64,000 nt of DNA. Source: Anaerolineales bacterium. Its GTDB lineage: Bacteria > Chloroflexota > Anaerolineae > 4572-78 > J111. The notes beneath the pieces are model-generated. The model saw nothing but the letters and a program-made list of their open reading frames with translations. It did not search any database and was not told the origin of the DNA. The stretch lies in assembly GCA_015075405.1 (NCBI GenBank), contig JABTUK010000003.1:186001-250000 (forward strand), read 5' to 3'. The translations under genes and the position numbers were made by a program. Of this stretch, positions 1-7,889 are shown in pieces (the stretch's first letter is position 1; each line of letters begins with the position of its first letter).

Positions 1-1284
1 CCCATGTTGGACGGTCACTATCAAGGCCAAATTCTGGGCGCTTGCACCGACTGCCGCCGCCTCACCGCCGAATATCAGGCGGGGACCCTGGACGAAACGA
101 CCTACCGGGAAATAGAAGATGGCATTGTCCGCAGCAGTGGTCACTGTATGGTCATGGGCACGGCCTCGACCATGAATGCGCTCACCGAAGCCCTGGGCAT
201 GGCTTTGCCGGGCAACGGCGCCATCCCTGCCCCCGATGCTCGCCGGTTACGCTTAGCCGAGGCGTCGGGGCGGCGGATGGTGGCCCTGGCCCGCGAAGGC
301 ATAACTCCCTCGCAGATTATGATCCGGCCGGCCTTTGAAAACGCCATCACCCTGCTGTGCGCCCTGGGCGGCAGCACCAACGCCGTCGTCCACCTGCCGG
401 CCATCGCCGGAAGGTTAGGAATTGAGCTGCCCCTGGCTCTCTTTGATGAAATCAGCCAGCGGACGCCCTTGTTGGTCAACCTGCGGCCCATCGGCCGCTA
501 TCAAATGGAAGATTTGTTTTATGCGGGCGGCATTCCGGCGGTGCTCAGGCAACTGCTGCCCCTGCTGCACGGTGAAGCGCTGACCGTAACCGGCGCTTCC
601 CTGGCCGAAAATATAAAGGACGCCCCCTGGCACAATCACGAAGTCATCCGTCCTTTGGCAGAGCCGCTTCAGGCCGAAGGCGGCCTGGCTGTGCTTCATG
701 GCAACCTGGCTCCTGAGGGGGCGGTGATCAAGCATGCTGCGGCCACGCCCCGCTTATGCCAGCATCGAGGTCAAGCGGTCGTGTTTCGGAATATGGCCGA
801 CCTGCAAGCCCGCCTCAATGACCCTGACCTTGAAGTTACGGAAGATCATATTTTGGTGTTACAAAACGTAGGGCCGGTGGGTGGACCGGGGATGCCGGAA
901 GTGGGCAATTTCCCTATCCCGGCTAAACTGCTGAAACAAGGGGTGCGCGATATGGTCCGTATTTCCGACGCCCGCATGAGCGGCACCGCCTTCGGCACGA
1001 TTGTGCTGCATGTTGCGCCTGAGAGCGCCATTGGCGGGCCGCTGGCCCTAGTTCAAGATGGCGATGAGATCGAGTTGGACCTGGCGGCGCGGAAACTCCA
1101 CTTGCATGTCGGCGAGGCCGAATTAGAAAAGCGCCGGTTGGCCTGGCAGAAACCTCCTTTAGCTTTTCAGCGGGGGTATGGTCAACTCTACCTTGAGCAC
1201 GTGCAACAAGCCCCGCTTGGCTGTGATTTTGATTTTCTGCGCGGAGCCGACCCGGTTCAGGCGGTCAAGCAGCCTAAATTTTAG
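1..1284 (+). CDS. IlvD/Edd-family sugar-acid dehydratase (5' end missing)
   Basis: This is the C-terminal 427 codons of an IlvD/Edd-family Fe-S dehydratase; the frame is open to the window edge. Family members run about 570-600 residues, so roughly 150 N-terminal residues, including the first cluster cysteine, lie outside. Visible landmarks are SSGHCMVMGTASTM with a conserved cluster cysteine, GGSTNAVVHL, MEDLFYAGG and ARMSGTAFGT near the C terminus. The last motif, followed by a GGPLALV..GD segment, is more typical of aldonate (L-arabonate/D-xylonate) dehydratases than of the branched-chain enzyme, where GRFSGGT is usual. I infer dehydration of a sugar acid to a 2-keto-3-deoxy acid. The substrate cannot be fixed from sequence, and no sugar-acid pathway partner is in view. 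The gene converges on ettA across a repeated hairpin. Confidence 0.85.
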   Translation, partial: PMLDGHYQGQILGACTDCRRLTAEYQAGTLDETTYREIEDGIVRSSGHCMVMGTASTMNALTEALGMALPGNGAIPAPDARRLRLAEASGRRMVALAREGITPSQIMIRPAFENAITLLCALGGSTNAVVHLPAIAGRLGIELPLALFDEISQRTPLLVNLRPIGRYQMEDLFYAGGIPAVLRQLLPLLHGEALTVTGASLAENIKDAPWHNHEVIRPLAEPLQAEGGLAVLHGNLAPEGAVIKHAAATPRLCQHRGQAVVFRNMADLQARLNDPDLEVTEDHILVLQNVGPVGGPGMPEVGNFPIPAKLLKQGVRDMVRISDARMSGTAFGTIVLHVAPESAIGGPLALVQDGDEIELDLAARKLHLHVGEAELEKRRLAWQKPPLAFQRGYGQLYLEHVQQAPLGCDFDFLRGADPVQAVKQPKF

Positions 1285-1290
1285 GGGCTT

Positions 1291-1382
1291 AGTGATTGCC
1301 CCAAAATAAGTTCCCCCAAATTCCTACGAGTTCCCAGGGAACTAAAGGAACTCGTAGGAACTCAATACAGGAAGTAAATTTA
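1291..1382. repeat. 92-bp hairpin repeat, copy A
   Basis: This element contains a perfect 14-bp inverted repeat, TTCCTACGAGTTCC and its complement, around a 12-nt loop, inside about 92 bp that recur after mutL at 24455-24546. The two copies are about 90% identical and the stem differs by a compensated C-G to T-A change, so the hairpin rather than the sequence seems to be kept. Both copies lie between convergent genes. There is no long T-tract, so a classical terminator is not obvious. Confidence 0.8.
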
Positions 1383-1401
1383 ACCCTGTTTTCCCTCGCG
1401 C

Positions 1402-3081
1402 TTACGCCCGCCGCAGCTTGCGATAGGTAATCCGGTGAGGCCGGTCGGCGGCTTTGCCGAGGCGCTTGTGGCGGTCTTCCTCGTAATCGCTGTAGTTGCC
1501 GGGGAACCAGAAGGCCTGGCTGTCGCCTTCAAAGGCCAGAATGTGGGTGGCAATGCGATCCAGAAACCAGCGGTCGTGGGAGATAATGACGGCGCAGCCG
1601 GCAAAGTTTTCCAGGCCCTCTTCCAGCGCCCGCAGCGTGTTCACGTCCAAATCGTTGGTCGGCTCGTCCAGTAATAACAAATTAGCTCCTGATTTGAGCA
1701 TCTTGGCCAGGTGGACCCGGTTGCGCTCGCCACCCGACAACGTTCCGACCTTCTTCTGCTGGTCAGCCCCGGAGAAGTTAAAGCGGGCCACGTAAGCCCG
1801 CGAGCTAACACTGCGGTCGCCCAGCATGATTTGCTCCTGCCCGCCCGAAATCTCTTCCCAGACCGTTTTATCAGGGTCAAGACTGTCGCGGCTCTGGTCT
1901 ACGTAGCCCAGTTTGACCGTGCCGCCGACGGCTAGTTCGCCCGCATCCGGCTTTTCCTGGCCGACCATCATGCGGAACAGGGTTGTTTTACCCGCCCCAT
2001 TGGGGCCGATGATACCGACAATGCCGCCCGGCGGCAGGTCGAAGGTCAAATTGTCGTACAGCAAATTATCGCCAAAGGCTTTGGCCACCTGTTTGGCGCT
2101 GACGACCACATCGCCCAGGCGCGGGCCGGGCGGGATGTAGATTTCCAAATCCTTGCCGGCCTTTTCCGCGTCTTGGGTCAACAGCTTCTCGTAGGCGCTG
2201 AGGCGGGCCTTGCCCTTGGCCTGGCGGGCTTTGGGGGTCATGCGAATCCATTCCAACTCCCGCTCCAACGTTTTCTGGCGCTGCGATTCGGCCTTTTCCT
2301 CTTTAGCCAGCCGCTGCTGTTTCTGCTCCAGCCACGAGGAGTAGTTACCTTCCCAGGGGATACCGTGGCCGCGGTCCAACTCTAAAATCCAGCCGGCCAC
2401 GTTATCCAGAAAATAGCGGTCGTGGGTGACGGCAATGACTGTGCCGGCGTATTGGCGCAAATGCTGCTCCAGCCAGGCCACCGATTCGGCGTCGAGGTGG
2501 TTGGTCGGCTCATCCAGCAGCAGGATGTCCGGCTCTTTGAGCAGCAGGCGGCACAGGGCCACCCGGCGGCGCTCGCCGCCCGACAGCACGGACACAGGGG
2601 TATCACCCGGCGGGCAGCGCAAAGCATCCATAGCCAAATCTAGGCGGCTGTCCAGATCCCAGGCGTTGAGGTGGTCCAGCTTCTCCTGCACTTCACCCTG
2701 CCGCTCGATCAAGGCATCCATCTCGTCCGGGGTCAGTTCCTCGCCAAATTTGGCGTTAATCTCATCAAACTCGCGTAGAGTATCTACGACTTCCTGCACC
2801 CCTTCCTCAACCACCTGGCGCACCGTTTTGGCCGGGTCTAACTGCGGCTCCTGTTCCAGGTAGCCCACGCTGTAGCCGGGCGACATGACGATTTCGCCCT
2901 GGTAATCCTTTTCTACCCCGGCGATAATGCGCAGCAAGGTGCTCTTGCCGGCTCCGTTTAGCCCCAACACCCCAATCTTGGCCCCGTAGTAAAAGCCCAG
3001 GTAAATATCGCGCAGCACTTGCTTATGGGGCGGGTAGATTTTGCCCACCCCCACCATTGAAAAGATGATTTTGTTGTCCAT
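1402..3081 (-). CDS. ettA: EttA-type ABC-F translation factor
   Basis: This is a 559-residue ABC-F protein with two ATPase domains and no membrane segments, matching the length of E. coli EttA (555). Walker A motifs are GLNGAGKST and GPNGAGKTT, both domains have LSGGE signatures, and Walker B segments read LLLLDEPTNHLD and LLLLDEPTNDLD. The linker between domains is basic and coiled, as expected for the P-site tRNA interaction motif. The C-terminal KRLGK...ITYRKL is EttA-like. I chose the ATG at 3081 (MDNKIIFSMVGVGK), preceded by AGGGCAGTT; an upstream in-frame start adds 25 residues that overlap a hairpin repeat and look non-coding. EttA proteins bind the ribosomal E site and gate early elongation according to energy state. 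Confidence 0.93.
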   Translation of the reverse strand: MDNKIIFSMVGVGKIYPPHKQVLRDIYLGFYYGAKIGVLGLNGAGKSTLLRIIAGVEKDYQGEIVMSPGYSVGYLEQEPQLDPAKTVRQVVEEGVQEVVDTLREFDEINAKFGEELTPDEMDALIERQGEVQEKLDHLNAWDLDSRLDLAMDALRCPPGDTPVSVLSGGERRRVALCRLLLKEPDILLLDEPTNHLDAESVAWLEQHLRQYAGTVIAVTHDRYFLDNVAGWILELDRGHGIPWEGNYSSWLEQKQQRLAKEEKAESQRQKTLERELEWIRMTPKARQAKGKARLSAYEKLLTQDAEKAGKDLEIYIPPGPRLGDVVVSAKQVAKAFGDNLLYDNLTFDLPPGGIVGIIGPNGAGKTTLFRMMVGQEKPDAGELAVGGTVKLGYVDQSRDSLDPDKTVWEEISGGQEQIMLGDRSVSSRAYVARFNFSGADQQKKVGTLSGGERNRVHLAKMLKSGANLLLLDEPTNDLDVNTLRALEEGLENFAGCAVIISHDRWFLDRIATHILAFEGDSQAFWFPGNYSDYEEDRHKRLGKAADRPHRITYRKLRRA

Positions 3082-3128
3082 AACTGCCCTTTTGTATCTA
3101 TTCGCCAGCCAAACGATGCCTTCCTGCG

Positions 3129-3200
3129 AGGCTAAGGCTAAGGCTAAGAACAGCAATATTTCTTGTGTCCTTCTTAGCCTTAGACTCAGCCTTAGCCTTG
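3129..3200. repeat. Tandem-hexamer inverted repeat (GGCTAA)
   Basis: Tandem GGCTAA units are followed, after a short spacer, by the complementary arm TTAGCC with one interruption. The hairpin lies directly upstream of ettA and belongs to the architecture-level repeat class seen throughout the window. Confidence 0.75.
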
Positions 3201-3274
3201 GGGAATATGGACCTGGCGGTGTGTAACTACTTCCTTTTTAATCTGATTTCGCCCTGTACTATACCAAACTCCGG

Positions 3275-3805
3275 CTAATGCTCCAATTTCATCTCCCCAA
3301 CAATCTGCATCGTCTCGACGCTGACGGTGCAGACCCGTTGTAGCAGGTCAATGACGGATTCTTTGTAATCCAGAAAGCGGTAGGTGTTAAACTTGGCTCG
3401 GATCGTCGGGTCGCCGGGGGCGCTTTCTTTGTAACGGTCCAGCACCCATTCCAGGGCGGAGCGGTTGCCCAGGCGGTACTCCCAGGCTGCCGGGGGGATA
3501 CCGGCCAGAGTGGTCAGGCTGTCCAGTTCGATCAGGTTGAGGGTTTTGACGGCTTTGAGTTTGGCTTTGTAGGGTTGGCTGACTCCGGCGGGGTCTTTGT
3601 CCAGCCGTTCCAAGGGGTAGGGCGGTGCGGTTTCGTAGTGCAGATGCAGGTCCAGCAGGCGGCGGCCCCACTCGGCCCACTGCCAGAAGTCGGTATAAAA
3701 GGGGAGGCGCGGAAATTCGCGCTTGAGGTTGAGTTCGTACTTGTGGCGGTAGGCCGGGTCGTGCAGCACGGCGTAGACGTAGTGGAAGATGTCGAGCTTG
3801 GTTAT
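3275..3805 (-). pseudogene. C-terminal fragment of the interrupted type ISP/IIG methylase
   Basis: This segment (177 codons with stop) begins ITKLDIFHYVYAVLHDPAYR and carries LAGIPPAAWEYRLGNRSALEWV, the usual C-terminal block of type ISP-like restriction-methylation proteins. In intact family members this block directly follows the ITDWALAQFRARY segment found at 4483-4530. Here the two are separated by 674 bp of palindromic repeats and a DUF559 domain, and the reading frame shifts by two. The fragment is open in the same frame as the DUF559 domain, so it could exist only as a DUF559 fusion or through a frameshift. No start codon suited to independent translation is evident. Confidence 0.75.
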
Positions 3806-3937
3806 CGCCCTCACCCCCGGCCCCTCTCCCGCGGGGAGAGGGGAGGAAGAGGGTTTTATCTCCCGCTTGCCTCCCGAAGGAGGAGAGGAGTCAGAGTCCC
3901 CCTCTCCCTTTGGGAGAGGGGTTAGGGGTGAGGGCGA
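3806..3937. repeat. CCCTCACCCC/CTCTCCC palindromic element, right flank of insertion
   Basis: The terminal inverted repeat CGCCCTCACCCC opens and closes the element, and inner CCCTCTCCC/GGGAGAGGG hairpins lie within. It forms one boundary of the DUF559 insertion. Translated in the methylase direction it gives the low-complexity PLTPLPKGEG / SPLPAGEGPGVR peptides often seen in ORFs invaded by this family. Confidence 0.85.
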
Positions 3938-4355
3938 TCTCACTTGATTCGCTACTGCCTCCCAAATGGCCTCCAGCACACTTTCAGTCTGCTGTAAAAC
4001 CTCATTATTCCAGAAGCGCAGCACCCGAATACCCTCGGCGGTCAGGGCTTGAGTGCGGGCGGCGTCGTACTGAGCCTGCTCCGGCTGGGCGTGCTGGCTG
4101 CCGTCGAGTTCGAGAGCTAACCTGGCTTCGTGGCAGTAAAAGTCAAGGATAAAGCCGCCGAGAGGGTACTGCCGCCGAAACTTGGCCCCGGCAAGCTGGC
4201 GGTTACGGAGCAATTGCCACAGCAGCTTTTCGGCATCGGTGGCATTTCGGCGTAGTTCGCGGGCGCGGGCTTTGAGGGCGGGGGGGAGGGGTGGCTTGCG
4301 TTTGGGGTGGGTGGTGGGGGGGTGGTTGAGGGTTGGGTTGTTGATGAAATAGTGG
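3938..4355 (-). CDS. DUF559 (Vsr-like) endonuclease domain inside the insertion
   Basis: About 135 codons match the DUF559 family of Vsr/PD-(D/E)xK-like nucleases. Landmarks are ARELRRNATDAEKLLWQLLR, AGAKFRRQYPLGGFILDFYC with the metal-binding aspartate, LALELDGSQH and a closing IRVLRFWNNEVL. The family is usually a free-standing protein of about 120-140 residues. Here no ATG, GTG or TTG precedes the domain in frame after the flanking repeat, and the frame continues through the second repeat into the methylase C terminus. It is therefore either expressed as a fusion or decayed. Its position between two copies of the same palindrome suggests a link between the nuclease and mobility of the repeat; this is inference. 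Confidence 0.8.
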
Positions 4356-6966
4356 CCCTCACCCCCGGCCCCTCTCCCCCTGGGAGAGGGGAGGAAGAGG
4401 GTTTTATCTCCGGCTCCTCTCCCCCTGGGAGAGAGAAAGAGTCCCCCTCTCCCAAAGGGAGAGGGGTTAGGGGTGAGGGTTGATACCGCGCTCTGAACTG
4501 CGCCAGCGCCCAATCGGTGATGTTGTCCTCGCGCTGGCCCTGGCCGGGGTAGCGGTAAAGGGGCAGGCATTGGGTGCTGCTGCCCGCTCCGACCAGGTGT
4601 AAATCGGTCAGGTGGTTGGAGGCCATGACCATAAACGGCTTTTCCGAGCCGGAGTCGGTGAAGCAGATAAGGAGATTCTCTGCCTCCCCATGCGGGAAAA
4701 ATAAGGGCAGTTGATAGGTCATTCCGTTAAAATGAGGGTCAAAGTAGAGGCGCATTTTAACAAAGGGCCGATACTGGCTGGTAACAATCCGCTCTTCCTC
4801 AAAGGTTTTGTTAATTCCCCGCTCTCGATACTTGGTCAGTTCCCGATCCCATTTTATTTGGAATCTATCAGGATGGGCGGGGTTGGCGAGTGTTTGCTGA
4901 TAGATGTCCACAAAGAACTGCATTTTGTCGGCCAGTGTGTCTTTTGAATAATCGTAAACCCATTCGTCACGCTGCGTTTTGACACCGTTGGAAAACAGAG
5001 TAAACACCGTTTCTTTGTTTGAGTCTGTTTTTGTATCTTTATTTGCCAATGGTAGCAAATCATCCCAGTCATTCTCGGTCTGATTTATCCAGACGTGGCG
5101 TTGGCTGGGAATAATGTGTTCAAAGGGTAAATCTTGAAACCGGTTGTCGCGCAAATAAAGCTGTTTCTCTTTGGCCGAGGCATAGTCACCGATGGTATTG
5201 TAATAAATATGGCAGCCTACGGCTCCCGCGCGCCGGACTAAAAAGTAAACGGCAATGCCTACCCGTATCTGGTCGCCAAAGATATTGCCGGCCTCGCGCT
5301 GCCGCCGCTCGCCGCTGGTGCGGGCATTGCCTTTGAGGTCAATAATGTAAATCTCATTAAACTCCTCGGCCACCACCTTGCGGAAGCCATCATAGGTTTG
5401 GGCGTCAATAAAGGAGTTGTTGGAGACAAAGGCGATAATCCCGTTTTGGCCCAGCCGGTCGGTACTCCAGCGGATAAAACGGGTGTACATGTCATACACG
5501 GCAATCTGGTTTTGGGCCGTACCATGTTTAATGTAGGTGTCTTTGATACGCCCGTCTATCTCTTTGTAGGGCCGGTTGGGGTTTTGCAGGTTAAAGTTTT
5601 CCTGCCAGGCGTTATAGGGCGGGTTGCCGATAATCACGCTGATGTCGCGCTCGTTCTGGCGCTGGATGCGGGCCACGTTTTCGCCGGCCAGGTGGAAGAA
5701 GTCAAGCTGCTTGTTGGCGTACTTAAAGCCGAGGTTGTCGAGGGTATCCACAAAGACGATGTTCTGGAACTCGACATACTGGCCCATCTTCTGGCGGTAG
5801 GTGAACTCGATGTTGAGGTTGGCGATGTAGTAGGGCAGGATGGCGACTTCGTTGCAGTGGATTTCGTTTTGGTACTTGTAGGCAAGCTGGTGGGGCGGCA
5901 GGTAATCAATCAGCTCGGTGATAAAGGTGCCCGTTCCGGTGGCCGGGTCAAGGATGTCCACGCCTTTGTCGCCCAGGGTTTTGCCAAAGTGTTTGAAGGC
6001 CAGGGTGTCGGCGGCTTCGATCATAAAGCTGACAATTTCGTGGGGGGTGTAGACAATGCCCAGGCGGTCGGCGGCTTTGGGATTGTAGGCCCGGTAAAAG
6101 CTTTCGTAGAGGGCTTTGAGAAATTTCTGCTTTTCCTGGTGGTTGTAAATCTGGGCGGCGCGGGCGTTGATGGTGGCGTAATAGTGGCCCAGCCGGTCGC
6201 TGATTTGATGGCGCATGGCCCCGTGATAAAAGGTGTTGACCACCTGGCCCAGACGTTGGGCGATGTTGTTTTCCAGGTGGAACTGGGGGTCGTCGAATAT
6301 CTTGGTGAAGATGTCCTGGGTCAGAACGTGCTGGATGATCATCTCGCGGGCGTCGGCCATGTCAACGGCCGGGTTGATGGCTTCGCGGCAGAGTTGCAGA
6401 AAGGTCTGGGCCGACTGCTGGAAAGCCGGGTTGGTTGCGGCCTGCTCGGCGATAATGGCCCGCAGGTCTTCGGCCAGGGCGGGCACTTCTTGCGAGAACT
6501 GCTCGATGGCCTCGCGGAACTCGCGCACCTCGCGGCTCTCGTAGCTAACAAAGCGGGCCAGGACCGTATCGAGAGCCTGGTCGTCTTTGAAGTCGGCGCG
6601 GGCCACTTCTTGCCCGGCCTGGTAGAGCACGGCGGTGCGGGTGTCTTCAAAGAGGATGTTGCTTTTGGGGTAGCCTTTGGCCAGCTTGGCCTGGATTTCG
6701 GCTTCCAGGTCGTCAAACTGGTCTTTGCTTTCCCAGTAGCCCCAATCCTGGCGTAGGGCGTCTTTGAGGGTGCCGTCGGGGTAAACGGTCGCGCCGCTGG
6801 GGGTGCGGTAATCCAGTTCGGCAATCAGCTCCAGGCTGCGGGCGCGGGCGTACTGTTCCAGCAAATCCTGAAAGGGTTTGCGTAGGGCGCTCTCGTTGTG
6901 CGAGCCGCTGTATTGAATAATTTTGGCAACTTTGGTGTGGTACTGCCGGATCAGTTGGATAGACAT
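4117..6966 (-). CDS. Type ISP/IIG-like restriction-methylation protein, interrupted
   Basis: About 829 residues are genuine family sequence; the last ~120 come from the inserted repeat and out-of-frame DUF559 DNA. Near residues 63-81 a PD...ESK arrangement fits a PD-(D/E)xK nuclease. The N6-adenine methyltransferase core follows, with motif I DPATGTGTF near residue 340 and motif IV NPPYNAW near 447, then a target-recognition-like region ending ITDWALAQFRARYQ. LlaGI-type ISP enzymes carry a helicase between nuclease and methylase; none is present here. The natural C terminus is found at 3275-3805. I infer a restriction-modification gene that has been disrupted; whether the truncated protein still methylates is unknown. 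No separate specificity or restriction subunit lies beside it. Confidence 0.85.
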   Translation of the reverse strand: MSIQLIRQYHTKVAKIIQYSGSHNESALRKPFQDLLEQYARARSLELIAELDYRTPSGATVYPDGTLKDALRQDWGYWESKDQFDDLEAEIQAKLAKGYPKSNILFEDTRTAVLYQAGQEVARADFKDDQALDTVLARFVSYESREVREFREAIEQFSQEVPALAEDLRAIIAEQAATNPAFQQSAQTFLQLCREAINPAVDMADAREMIIQHVLTQDIFTKIFDDPQFHLENNIAQRLGQVVNTFYHGAMRHQISDRLGHYYATINARAAQIYNHQEKQKFLKALYESFYRAYNPKAADRLGIVYTPHEIVSFMIEAADTLAFKHFGKTLGDKGVDILDPATGTGTFITELIDYLPPHQLAYKYQNEIHCNEVAILPYYIANLNIEFTYRQKMGQYVEFQNIVFVDTLDNLGFKYANKQLDFFHLAGENVARIQRQNERDISVIIGNPPYNAWQENFNLQNPNRPYKEIDGRIKDTYIKHGTAQNQIAVYDMYTRFIRWSTDRLGQNGIIAFVSNNSFIDAQTYDGFRKVVAEEFNEIYIIDLKGNARTSGERRQREAGNIFGDQIRVGIAVYFLVRRAGAVGCHIYYNTIGDYASAKEKQLYLRDNRFQDLPFEHIIPSQRHVWINQTENDWDDLLPLANKDTKTDSNKETVFTLFSNGVKTQRDEWVYDYSKDTLADKMQFFVDIYQQTLANPAHPDRFQIKWDRELTKYRERGINKTFEEERIVTSQYRPFVKMRLYFDPHFNGMTYQLPLFFPHGEAENLLICFTDSGSEKPFMVMASNHLTDLHLVGAGSSTQCLPLYRYPGQGQREDNITDWALAQFRARYQPSPLTPLPLGEGDSFSLPGGEEPEIKPSSSPLPGGEGPGVRATISSTTQPSTTPPPPTPNASHPSPPPSKPAPANYAEMPPMPKSCCGNCSVTASLPGPSFGGSTLSAALSLTFTATKPG
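4356..4479. repeat. CCCTCACCCC/CTCTCCC palindromic element, left flank of insertion
   Basis: This second copy of the element bounds the DUF559 insertion on the methylase N-terminal side. It has the same CCCTCACCCC ends and inner CTCTCCC hairpins. The methylase frame reads into it right after the codons for RARYQ and then runs out of frame through the DUF559 segment. Confidence 0.85.
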
Positions 6967-6978
6967 GGGTCAATCTTT

Positions 6979-7019
6979 TAGACCTTATAGGTTTTCGCGC
7001 AGCGTACCTATGAGGTTTA
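6979..7019. repeat. Short hairpin upstream of the methylase
   Basis: TAGACCTTATAGGT pairs with ACCTATGAGGTTTA at 12 of 14 positions around a TTTCGCGCAGCG-like loop. It sits in the leader of the methylase gene and could be a mobile palindrome or a transcript structure. Confidence 0.6.
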
Positions 7020-7074
7020 CCCGGTGATGTTTATCTGAGCGCATTTGGTAATACCAAATATCAGGTTAGCGCCG

Positions 7075-7192
7075 CCCGCCGAGGGCTGGAAGCCCCCGGC
7101 TACAGTAAGTGGAAGCCGCTTAAAACCGGCTGCCAGCCTGCTTTAGCTGGCTTTCACCTGAGGTAGCCGGGCGTTTCAACGCTCGGCGGGCC
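7075..7192. repeat. Palindromic element of the GCCGGGCGTT family, copy 1
   Basis: The outer arms CCCGCCGAG...CCCCGGCTAC and GTAGCCGGGCGTT...CTCGGCGGG pair imperfectly, with inner CAGCCTGCTTTAGCTGG structure. A related element is at 10198-10325. It fills most of the gap between the methylase and the deformylase; the remaining DNA to 7337 shows no gene. Confidence 0.7.
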
Positions 7193-7337
7193 TGGCTGAA
7201 GCGTCTGCGCCAATTACCGAATGCTCTCTATCTATAATTATAACACATGGGTCAAGTGGGTGGGGCTGTTTTTAGGTATTTACCTTGTCTAATCACTCCC
7301 CTGGGCAGACCCGTTGGGTCTTGGGTTTCAACCTAAT

Positions 7338-7886
7338 CTACAAGCCGGGCTTAAGCGCGTCCAGGCTCACCCATTTCTCGCCCTTTTGGGTTTGGACGCG
7401 CCGGTACAACTTGCTCAAATCCTCAAGCCGGTCCAGGTACAAAATGCCGTCCAGGTGGTCTATCTCGTGGTGGACCAGCCGGGCATCCGCGCCGCGCACC
7501 TCCATTTCAAAGGGTTGGCCCTTTTCATCTAGGGCGGTAAAGGTCAGCGTCTCCGGCCGGGGCGTATCCCAGGTGGCCAGGCCGGGAATGCTCAGGCAGC
7601 CGTCGAAGCCGGGACGCAGTTCACCCGCTGCTGTAATTTCGGGGTTGATCAGGGCCAAGGGTGGTTGGATGTTGTTCTCATCCTGTCCAAACTGAACAAT
7701 CGTGACCCGCACATGCACCCCAATTTGCGGAGCGGCCAGGCCCGCGCCCCCGCCATGATCGGCCAGCGTCTCTTTGAGGTCTTGAATGAGCCGGCGAATC
7801 TGCTTGTCAACTTTGGCTACTTTAGCCGAGGGCTTACGCAGCAGTGCTTCCTGTTCGGGGTATTTTATAATTTTGCGGATAGCCAT
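7338..7886 (-). CDS. def: Peptide deformylase
   Basis: This 182-residue protein has the three peptide deformylase motifs: GAGLAAPQIG, GCLSIPG (usually EGCLS; here preceded by D) and HHEIDHLDG, giving the cysteine and two histidines that hold the catalytic metal plus the catalytic glutamate. The enzyme removes the formyl group from the initiator methionine of new proteins. It lies 3 nt after the aldo-keto reductase stop and probably shares its transcript. The length is typical. Confidence 0.95.
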   Translation of the reverse strand: MAIRKIIKYPEQEALLRKPSAKVAKVDKQIRRLIQDLKETLADHGGGAGLAAPQIGVHVRVTIVQFGQDENNIQPPLALINPEITAAGELRPGFDGCLSIPGLATWDTPRPETLTFTALDEKGQPFEMEVRGADARLVHHEIDHLDGILYLDRLEDLSKLYRRVQTQKGEKWVSLDALKPGL

Positions 7887-7889
7887 AGC

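Noticed and set aside
5398..6756. 452-codon open frame opposite the methylase gene
   Set aside because: The frame is Val/Gly-rich with no domain and mirrors a strong coding gene on the other strand; it is a codon-bias shadow.
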